Assembly (NCBI GenBank): GCA_039927975.1
Contig: JBDSTZ010000269.1
Span: 1-10,022, forward strand
DNA: 10,022 nucleotides
DNA from: JBDSTZ01 sp039927975
GTDB lineage: Bacteria; Pseudomonadota; Gammaproteobacteria; Burkholderiales; Burkholderiaceae_D
Direction: 5' to 3'
The notes beneath the pieces were generated by a model. That model saw nothing but the letters and a program-made list of their open reading frames with translations, did not search any database and had not been told where the DNA came from. Position numbers and translations under genes: made by a program. Of the stretch, positions 1 through 5,787 are shown in pieces (the first letter of the stretch is position 1; every line of letters starts with the position of its first letter).

Positions 1-351
1 GGTGGCGCGGCGGCCGGCGCGGCCACCGGCGTCGCCGAAACTGGCGGGCGCGCCGTCGGCCGCGCTCGGCACCGGGTTGATGAAGTCGCTTAGTGGCCGG
101 CCGCGCATGGCCGCCGCGCTGGTGCGAAACATCGCCGCCGCCGAGGGATTGGCGAGCACGATGTTGTTGTCCTGGTCCGTTGAAATGATCGCCTCGCTGG
201 CGTTGAAGATGATTTCGCCGCTATGGTGGCGCGCGTACTGCTCGTCGCGGCCGCGCCCTTTGCCGCGCCCGATAAACAGGCCGGCGGCGAAGCCGAGCGC
301 CAGCAGGGCCGGCGCGCGGCGGCGAAAACGGTAGGTGCTTGCTTGCGTCAT
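1..351 (-). CDS. Membrane-anchored PAS-domain sensor protein, C-terminus cut by window edge
   Basis: The frame is open from an ATG at 351 to the left edge, giving 117 visible codons. The N-terminus has a basic stretch (YRFRRR, residues 7-12) followed by a hydrophobic segment (about 14-28), which looks like a single membrane anchor with the rest in the cytoplasm. Residues about 46-90 read as the first half of a PAS domain (EAIISTDQDNNIVLANPSAA, then MFRTSAAAMRGRPLSDFI), followed by an Ala/Gly-rich insertion. The output domain (histidine kinase, GGDEF or other) lies outside the window, so the activity cannot be named. An in-frame ATG at 390 would add 13 residues. Neither start has a strong ribosome binding site; I prefer 351 because the basic-hydrophobic anchor then begins the protein. 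It lies downstream of the LytTR regulator on the same strand, separated by a likely terminator hairpin, so it is probably a separate unit. Confidence 0.75.
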   Translation of the reverse strand, partial: MTQASTYRFRRRAPALLALGFAAGLFIGRGKGRGRDEQYARHHSGEIIFNASEAIISTDQDNNIVLANPSAAAMFRTSAAAMRGRPLSDFINPVPSAADGAPASFGDAGGRAGRRAT

Positions 352-457
352 GGCATCTCGCGCAGGCCGGCAAAGGTCAGCCCCATCCATCACCGTAATG
401 CTTGACGGCGCCCGGCGATTGAGGGCACGCAAGCGCACTGCGCTCAGAACACGGCCT

Positions 458-492
458 CAAGACCAAAGCACTTGACCCCGTGCTTTGGCTTG
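458..492 (-). terminator. Long stem-loop after the LytTR regulator gene, probable terminator
   Basis: CCAAAGCAC (463-471) pairs perfectly with GTGCTTTGG (480-488) around an 8-base loop. After a single bulged A (462) the stem continues with CAAG (458-461) against CTTG (489-492), so 13 pairs in all. It begins 36 bases past the regulator's stop codon. On the minus strand only a short T-rich run (TCTTG) follows the core 9-bp stem, so it is not a textbook intrinsic terminator. It could also be a 3'-end stabilising hairpin. Confidence 0.5.
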
Positions 493-527
493 TCGCGTTT
501 GAGCGCGCGCTTAGGCGCTGTGTCGCC

Positions 528-1289
528 CTACATCTGCTTGAACAGGTGCAAAAAGCTGCGGCTCACTTCGAGCTTGTCCGGCTTGCCTTTGATGAGCACG
601 AGATGGCGCCCGCGCAGATCGCGGGTGACGCCTTCGATCGCGTTGACGTTGACCAGGGTGGCGCGGTGGATCTGCCAGAACAGCGCCGGATCGAGCTCCT
701 CGGCGAGGTCGCGCACCGGCTTGCGGATCAGCGCCTCGAAACGCTCGGTCTGCACGCAGGTGTATTTTTCGTCAGAACGGAAGAACAGGATCTCTTCGAC
801 CGGGATCATGCGCAAGTCCTGCCCGATGCTGGCCTGGATCCACTGCAGGTAGCGCGGCTTGGGCGCGGCGATTTTCTCTGCCAGTTGCGACAGCATGGCC
901 GTCACGCTGTCGTTCTCGAGCGCCTTCGGCCTGGCCAGCCGCTCTTTGAGGCGGTCGACGGTCAGTTGCAGGCGCGCCGGCTCGGGCGGCTTGAGCACGT
1001 AGTCGAGCGCGCCGCGTTCAAACGCTTCGACCGCGTACTGGTCGTAGGCGGTGACGAATACGATGCGGCTCTGGGCGCCGATCTCGCGCGCCGCTTCCAT
1101 GCCGCTCTTGCCGGGCATGCGAATGTCGAGGAAGGTGAAGTCGGGCTTGAGCTGGCCCGCCAGCGCCACCGCTTCCTCGCCATTTTTGGCTTCGCCGACA
1201 ATCTCGAGCTCGGGCCAGGCCTGGTTCAGGCGCAGGCGCAATTGGTCGCGCATCAGTCTTTCGTCGTCGGCAAGGATGGCTGTGGGCAT
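528..1289 (-). CDS. LytTR-family response regulator (receiver + LytTR DNA-binding domain)
   Basis: The predicted 253-residue protein is a two-domain transcription factor. The receiver domain (about 1-118) has the acidic pocket D8-D9, phospho-acceptor D55 in FLDIRMPG, T80 and K100 of YVLKP. A linker leads to a LytTR DNA-binding domain (about 148-248, starting YLQWIQAS and ending near LHLFKQM). Family knowledge: such regulators (AlgR, LytR, AgrA) are phosphorylated by a partner kinase and bind direct repeats. The PF06580-type kinase directly upstream (1424-2779) is the evident partner. The start is the ATG at 1289; the frame extends 10 codons further only to a TTG at 1319, which would overlap the promoter's -10 element. 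Upstream of the ATG there is only a weak GAAG-like ribosome binding site. Target genes cannot be read from the window. Both domains are intact and of normal length. Confidence 0.95.
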   Translation of the reverse strand: MPTAILADDERLMRDQLRLRLNQAWPELEIVGEAKNGEEAVALAGQLKPDFTFLDIRMPGKSGMEAAREIGAQSRIVFVTAYDQYAVEAFERGALDYVLKPPEPARLQLTVDRLKERLARPKALENDSVTAMLSQLAEKIAAPKPRYLQWIQASIGQDLRMIPVEEILFFRSDEKYTCVQTERFEALIRKPVRDLAEELDPALFWQIHRATLVNVNAIEGVTRDLRGRHLVLIKGKPDKLEVSRSFLHLFKQM

Positions 1290-1318
1290 GGTGCGCTTCG
1301 TGAGCTGGAAGAATGACA

Positions 1319-1347
1319 ATTATTCAATGAAATCGCGGCCAAATCAA
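1319..1347 (-). promoter_or_regulatory. Sigma70-like promoter of the LytTR regulator gene
   Basis: On the minus strand TTGATT (1342-1347; 4 of 6 to consensus) and AATAAT (1319-1324; 5 of 6) are separated by exactly 17 bases. Transcription would start near 1312, leaving a leader of about 22 bases before the ATG at 1289. The surrounding bases are AT-rich in an otherwise GC-rich window. It lies between the kinase and regulator genes, so the regulator can be expressed apart from the kinase. Confidence 0.65.
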
Positions 1348-1423
1348 TCGAAACCTCGCCGCCGCTGACAACGGGCCGGCGTGGCGCGCATGGTTCAGGC
1401 AGCCCCCCGATCCGGTGCGCACC

Positions 1424-2779
1424 TTACTTGGCGCGCTGGAAGGGCACTTCGACGGTGGCGATCACGCCGCTCGGCGTGTTGGGCGCGATGTGCAGGCCGG
1501 CGCGCTCGCCGTGCAGCAGCTTGAGCCGTTCGCGGATGGTCATCAGGCCGAGGCCGGTGCCATCGCTCGGCACCACGCCGAAGCCGACGCCGTCGTCGAT
1601 CACGCTCACCTGCAGCTTGTCGTTGTCGGCGCGCACGCGCACGGTCAGGGTGCCGCCTGCCGGCTTGCATTCGAGGCCGTGCTTGATGGCGTTCTCGACC
1701 ATCGATTGCAGCATCATCGGCGGAAAGGCGGCCGCGCGCAGCGCCTCGGGCACGTCGATCTCGACCGTGAGCCTTTCCTCCATGCGCATCTTGAGCAGGT
1801 TCAGGTAGGCGCGCACCATGTCCACTTCGCGCCCGAGATTGGTGACCACGGCGTTTTCGCGCATCTGCGGCAGCACCGCCCGCAGGTATTGGATCAGGCT
1901 GCGCTGCATGGCCGAGGCACGCGGCGGATTGGTTTCGATCAGGTGCTCGACCGAGGCCAGGGTGTTGAACAGGAAGTGGGGCTCGACCTGGGCTTGCATC
2001 ATCTGCATCTTCGCTTCCGACAACTGGCGCTGCATCGATTCGCGCTCGGCGGCGGCGTTGGCGTATTCGGTCTCGGCCTCGGCGCGCTTCTTGCCGCCGA
2101 CCAGCGCCTTGGTGCCGAACAGGGCCAGCACCAGCAGCCAGACGAAGCTGGTGAACCAGGTCGAGGCTTGCTTGTGATAGCGCGACGCCTTCGCCTCGGC
2201 CGTTTCGTCGACCAGGTTTTCGATCGCGCTCGACAATTCCTCGCTGATTTGCGGCGGCAAGTCGATATGCACCTCGTCGCCCTTGGCCGAGCGCACCACG
2301 GTGGTCGCCGACGCCAGCCTGGCCGCGTCGCCGGCCTTCGGCGGCTTCGCAGGCTTGGCAGGCTTCTCAGGCTTGGCAGGCTTGGCGGTGGCCGGCGTGT
2401 CCGGGGTTTCGGCGGGCTCGTGCGGTTCGGGCGCCTCCGGGGCTTCCGCCGCTTGCGGCGGCTCGGGCGGCTCGGCCGGTTCGGGCGCCTCGGCGCGCTT
2501 GCTGCCCGGCTTGGGGGTGAAGTGGATGCCGGAATCGTCGATCAGGATGTTGCTGTCGCGCGGCCGGCGCTTCGATTGCTGCTCCTGCTCGCCTGGGTCC
2601 TGGCCTCCGCCCGAAAACAATTGCGCCTGCAGGATCGAACCGGCGATCAGCGCCAGGGCGGCAAACAGGAAGAATTTCCACCAGGAGAGCTGGCTGACCC
2701 AGGTCGCGGTCGCGTCAAAGCCGCGGTGAAGCACGCTCAGGGTGCTGGAGACGAGTTGTTCGGGACGACGTGATTGCAT
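1424..2779 (-). CDS. LytS/AlgZ-type membrane sensor histidine kinase with Pro/Glu-Pro/Lys linker
   Basis: The predicted 451-residue inner-membrane kinase belongs to the His_kinase (PF06580) class that partners LytTR regulators. Order: N-terminal segment; TM1 about 33-55; extracytoplasmic loop of about 150 residues; TM2 about 208-228; a short helix (230-262) that may form a coiled coil; phospho-acceptor H268 in QVEPHFLFNTL; ATP-binding domain with N363 (MVENAIKHG), D396-G-V-G-F-G and a G-rich loop near 407-412. All catalytic motifs are present. The loop is unusual: residues about 96-130 are rich in Pro and Glu, and residues about 132-150 are a Lys-Pro-Ala repeat. The frame is open further upstream to a GTG at 2878, but the ATG at 2779 (MQSRRPEQLV) is the natural start. 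Its ribosome binding site is weak, and I see no firm promoter in 2780-3062. The response regulator follows 134 bases downstream. The stimulus is unknown. Confidence 0.93.
   Translation of the reverse strand: MQSRRPEQLVSSTLSVLHRGFDATATWVSQLSWWKFFLFAALALIAGSILQAQLFSGGGQDPGEQEQQSKRRPRDSNILIDDSGIHFTPKPGSKRAEAPEPAEPPEPPQAAEAPEAPEPHEPAETPDTPATAKPAKPEKPAKPAKPPKAGDAARLASATTVVRSAKGDEVHIDLPPQISEELSSAIENLVDETAEAKASRYHKQASTWFTSFVWLLVLALFGTKALVGGKKRAEAETEYANAAAERESMQRQLSEAKMQMMQAQVEPHFLFNTLASVEHLIETNPPRASAMQRSLIQYLRAVLPQMRENAVVTNLGREVDMVRAYLNLLKMRMEERLTVEIDVPEALRAAAFPPMMLQSMVENAIKHGLECKPAGGTLTVRVRADNDKLQVSVIDDGVGFGVVPSDGTGLGLMTIRERLKLLHGERAGLHIAPNTPSGVIATVEVPFQRAK
2343..2387. repeat. Five tandem 9-bp units encoding the Lys-Pro-Ala block of the sensor kinase
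   Basis: On the plus strand the units are GGCTTCGCA, GGCTTGGCA, GGCTTCTCA, GGCTTGGCA and GGCTTGGCG. Each encodes Lys-Pro plus a third residue (mostly Ala, once Glu) on the minus strand. The length is a multiple of three, so copy-number change would lengthen or shorten the linker without breaking the gene. Confidence 0.85.
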
Positions 2780-3025
2780 GGTCGATCGTGGAAATGAAAC
2801 GCTGAGTAATCCGCGCTGGGTGATTCGGGAGTGTAACTGTTGTCGGGCGATGGCCGCGAAAATTCGCGCCAGGCGCACCGGTTTTCTGGAACGATGTCAC
2901 TGTAATCGTTGGCGGCGGCGCCGGCCAGCGCCGTGCGACAGGCTGCACAATGGCGGGAGCAGGCCGCGCCCCCGCCGCTTGGGCCGTGCGCGGGTTCGGC
3001 CGCAGCATTGCAGAATCGCCGGCCC

Positions 3026-3072
3026 CGCTCAGGAATCGAAGAGTCCGCTCAGTAAACTGCGCTCACGAATCG
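3026..3072. repeat. Imperfect direct repeat straddling the stop codon of the GGDEF-EAL gene
   Basis: CGCTCACGAATCG (3060-3072, containing the stop codon) and CGCTCAGGAATCG (3026-3038) agree at 12 of 13 positions. A shorter third copy, CGCTCAG, sits at 3046-3052. On the minus strand each copy carries TGAGCG. Confidence 0.6.
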
Positions 3073-5453
3073 GCGCCGGCGGTCAGCAGTTCTTCGATGG
3101 CGTCGGCCGCCAGCGGCCCCTTGAAATAGCGGCCCTGCATCTCGTCGCAGGCGTTGGTGCGCAGAAATTCCATCTGGGCCCGCGTTTCGACGCATTCAGC
3201 GATGACGGGCACGTTCAGGTTGTGGCCGATGTCGATCAGGGTCTTGGCCATGGGGCCGGTACGCGTCTCGGCCGAAATCTGGTGGACCGCGACCTTCGAC
3301 ATCTTGATGTGCGAGAGTGGCAACTTTTGCAGGTAGTTCAGGTCGGACAGACCGTCGCCGAAGGCATCGACCGAGCGCAGCACGCCCAGTTCGCTCAGCT
3401 GGGCAACCAGATCGCGGCCCAGGTGATGGTTGCGGACCAGCGCTTCCTCATGCAATTCGATTTCGAGCAATTCCGGCGCGATCTCGTTGCGGCGGAGCAC
3501 CTCGGCGACATGCTCGACATAATGGGGCGCGACGTATTCGCGGTGCGACACATTGACCGAGACGGGCAGGTCGGGGTAGCCGCGCTCGCGCATGCGGTGC
3601 AGGAACTGGCATACCTCTTCAAGCACCAGGTGGCCGAAGGGGATGATCATGCCGTTTTCTTCCGCCTCCGGCAGGAAGGAGGCCGGCAGCAGCACGCCTT
3701 GCTGGGCGTGGCGCCAGCGCAGCAGCGCCTCGAAGCCCTTGATGTTCCCGGTTTGCAGGCAGATGCGCGGCTGGTACAGCAGGAACAGCTGGCCTTTTTC
3801 GACCGCGGTCTGCATGCTGTTCTCGAGCTGCTGCTTGGCCTCCGTGGACGACTTCATGTCCGACGAGAAGAAGTGGATCTCGTTGCGTTTGGTGGCTTTG
3901 GCGTGGTACATGGCGACGTCGGCGGCGCGCACCAGGTCGAAGGCGGTGTCGCCGTCGTGCGGATAAATGCTCACGCCCATGCTCGCGCCGACCGGTATTT
4001 CGGTGCTGTCGAAGGCGACCGGTTTATTCATGCCCTGGCGCAGCCGCTCAAGCATGCGCACCGTGTAGCGCAGCGAGGGCTGGTTGGCCAGCACCAGCAC
4101 GAATTCGTCGCCCGACAGGCGCGCCACGGTGTCGGTTTCGCGCACCGACGCCTGCAGGCGCTTGGCCACCACCACCAGCACCTCGTCGCCGGCCTCGTGG
4201 CCGTGGGTGTCGTTGATCTGCTTGAAACCATTCAGGTCGATCAGCACGGTGGCCACCAGCGACTTGTTGCGCTGGGCCAGGTGCAGCGCCTGTTCGAGCC
4301 GGTCCCACATCAGGGTGCGGTTGGCCAGGCCGGTGAGGGCGTCGTGGTTGACCTCGTGCTCGAGGTGGGCGGTGCGCTGCTTGCTGGCGGTGACGTCGAC
4401 GATGACGCCGATGAAGTGGCTGATCTGTCCCTTGGCGTCGGCCACCGGGGTGATGGTCAGGTCGTTCCAGAACAGTTCACCGTTCTTGCGCACATTGCGC
4501 AGCGTGACATTGACTTCGCGACGCTCTTCGACGGCGCGGCGCAGCTCGTCGCGTTCGCGCTCGTCCATGCCGGGCGCGGCCATGAAGCGCGAATCGCGCC
4601 CGACCACCTCGTCGAAGCGGTAGCCGGTGATGCGCTCGAAGGCCGGGTTGACATACTCGATCGGACTGTCGGGCCCGGCGCAACGGGTGATGACGATGCC
4701 GTTGCTGGCCGCGTGCAGGGCGCGCTCGCGCAGCCGCAGCTGTTCTTCCTGGGCGCGGCGGGCGGCGACGTCGAAACCCATGCCGCACAGGTAGAGCTGG
4801 CCCATGCGCTCGATGCGCGCGCCGCACAGCAGGTAAGGGGTGGCGCGGCCGTCCTTGTCGAGCAGGTTGGCCTCGACGTAGACTTTCTCGCCGGTCTCGA
4901 AGACCTGGCGGACCTTGGCATCGATCAGGCGCCGCTCGCTGACGTCGAACATCTCGGCCGAGTGGGCTTGCTGCATTTCGGCGGCGTCGCGGCCAACTAC
5001 TTCCTCGAGCGTCTTGTTCCACAGCACGAAGGTGCCGTCGGCGCGCAGCACATAGAAGGTGCCCGGCAGCAGGTTAATGATGTCGCGCAGCGGCATGCTG
5101 CCGATGGCCGCGCTTTCCGTTTCGCCCAGCTCGGTAACGAAGCGGACGATGAAGCCGTTGAACTGGCCGTGCTGGTCGTATTGCGCCACCGGTCCGATCT
5201 CGGCCGCCATGACGCGGCCGTCGCCCCGCACGATGCGCACCAGCAGCGGCGGCAGGGCCGAAGCGCTGGCGCCGCGCCAGGATTCGGCGCAGGCGATCGC
5301 CGATTCTTCCGTCAGCAGGCGGCTGGCGGGCTGGCCAATGATGGCCTGCCCTGGAATGCCGAACAAGTCTTCGCATTCGGCATTCCAGGTCAGGACATGC
5401 CGGTCGCGGTCGGTGAGAAACGCGGCGTGCTTGGTCGACTCGCTGGGGTGCAT
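3063..5453 (-). CDS. PAS-PAS-(LOV-like)PAS-GGDEF-EAL protein; diguanylate cyclase with degenerate EAL
   Basis: The predicted 796-residue protein has no membrane segment or signal peptide, so it is probably cytoplasmic. PAS1 about 1-106, PAS2 about 119-232, PAS3 about 243-358 (LOV-like), GGDEF about 365-530, EAL about 545-790. The GGDEF domain has the signature as SGDEF (447-451), metal ligand D406 in IDLNGF, and an I-site R438-E-T-D441 exactly five residues before the signature. This supports c-di-GMP synthesis with product feedback. The EAL domain keeps E575-A-L, N634, E666, E669, K717, E753 and Q773. But the loop-6 motif that is usually DDFGTGYSSL reads VDAFGDGLSDL (A697 replaces Asp), and the usual KxD reads K717-M-S719. 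Phosphodiesterase activity is therefore doubtful. The ATG at 5453 is preceded by GAGG at good spacing. The frame extends upstream to 5786, but that part overlaps the neighbour's terminator and has no domain. Confidence 0.93.
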   Translation of the reverse strand: MHPSESTKHAAFLTDRDRHVLTWNAECEDLFGIPGQAIIGQPASRLLTEESAIACAESWRGASASALPPLLVRIVRGDGRVMAAEIGPVAQYDQHGQFNGFIVRFVTELGETESAAIGSMPLRDIINLLPGTFYVLRADGTFVLWNKTLEEVVGRDAAEMQQAHSAEMFDVSERRLIDAKVRQVFETGEKVYVEANLLDKDGRATPYLLCGARIERMGQLYLCGMGFDVAARRAQEEQLRLRERALHAASNGIVITRCAGPDSPIEYVNPAFERITGYRFDEVVGRDSRFMAAPGMDERERDELRRAVEERREVNVTLRNVRKNGELFWNDLTITPVADAKGQISHFIGVIVDVTASKQRTAHLEHEVNHDALTGLANRTLMWDRLEQALHLAQRNKSLVATVLIDLNGFKQINDTHGHEAGDEVLVVVAKRLQASVRETDTVARLSGDEFVLVLANQPSLRYTVRMLERLRQGMNKPVAFDSTEIPVGASMGVSIYPHDGDTAFDLVRAADVAMYHAKATKRNEIHFFSSDMKSSTEAKQQLENSMQTAVEKGQLFLLYQPRICLQTGNIKGFEALLRWRHAQQGVLLPASFLPEAEENGMIIPFGHLVLEEVCQFLHRMRERGYPDLPVSVNVSHREYVAPHYVEHVAEVLRRNEIAPELLEIELHEEALVRNHHLGRDLVAQLSELGVLRSVDAFGDGLSDLNYLQKLPLSHIKMSKVAVHQISAETRTGPMAKTLIDIGHNLNVPVIAECVETRAQMEFLRTNACDEMQGRYFKGPLAADAIEELLTAGADS

Positions 5454-5587
5454 GGCATCCTCGGTGTGATCCGCGTATGAAACAGATTTGACCACGGCGG
5501 GGACGATCGGTTCGCACAATGTTGGGCGCACGCCAGTGGCCGATGCCGGGACGGATTGCTTTGTTGGCGGCAAGGCCCGTATAAGAC

Positions 5588-5623
5588 CTATCCCGTGCCT
5601 GGGGGGCGCAGAAGGGCGGACAT
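5588..5623 (-). CDS. Possible 11-codon leader ORF upstream of the GGDEF-EAL gene
   Basis: On the minus strand a near-perfect ribosome binding site, GGAGG (5629-5633), lies five A residues before an ATG (5623). The frame reads MSALLRPPGTG and stops with TAG. It ends 134 bases before the GGDEF-EAL start and is out of frame with it. The ribosome binding site and start codon lie in a hairpin, with stem GGCGGA (5631-5636) and TCCGCC (5615-5620). The Pro-Pro-Gly triplet is a known EF-P-dependent stalling type. The strength of the binding site is the only positive evidence; expression is not shown and it may be chance. Confidence 0.3.
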   Translation of the reverse strand: MSALLRPPGTG

Positions 5624-5734
5624 TTTTTCCTCCGCCAGCGTCACGCCGATCGGAACACCGGCGATCAATCCGCAGCCGTGAACCGCCGCGCCCGGCGTGC
5701 TGGACTGGTTTGTCTTCTTTTAATTGTCCTGGCG

Positions 5735-5762
5735 AAAAAAAAGCCACGACCAGCGTGGCTTT
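5735..5762 (-). terminator. Intrinsic terminator of the nitronate monooxygenase gene
   Basis: On the minus strand AAAGCCACG (5754-5762) and CGTGGCTTT (5740-5748) form a 9-bp stem with a 5-base loop. The stem's last T residues merge into a run of eight T (5735-5742). It starts 26 bases after the stop codon at 5788. This is a textbook Rho-independent terminator. The opposite strand has no T run after the stem, so it acts in the minus direction only. It separates the enzyme gene from the GGDEF-EAL gene downstream. Confidence 0.95.
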
Positions 5763-5787
5763 CCGACCGTCGACAAACGCACGCACG

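Noticed and set aside
1415..2773. Plus-strand open frame of about 452 codons with Arg-Leu-Gly repeats
   Set aside because: It mirrors the sensor kinase; its repeats are the complement of the Pro-rich linker.
2780..3062. Promoter for the sensor kinase
   Set aside because: Isolated -10-like hexamers (TACACT, TACAGT) occur on the minus strand but none has a -35 at acceptable spacing.
2742..5480. Plus-strand open frame of about 912 codons
   Set aside because: It is antisense to the GGDEF-EAL gene, is rich in His, Gln and Val as expected of a reverse reading of GC-rich DNA, and shows no domain.
5454..5734. c-di-GMP (GEMM) riboswitch in the GGDEF-EAL leader
   Set aside because: I looked for the paired helices and conserved loop bases and found only a small hairpin and an imperfect stem near 5570-5600; no GEMM core is visible.
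5454..5786. N-terminal extension of the GGDEF-EAL protein
   Set aside because: It overlaps the neighbour's terminator, has no domain, and the ATG at 5453 has a good ribosome binding site.
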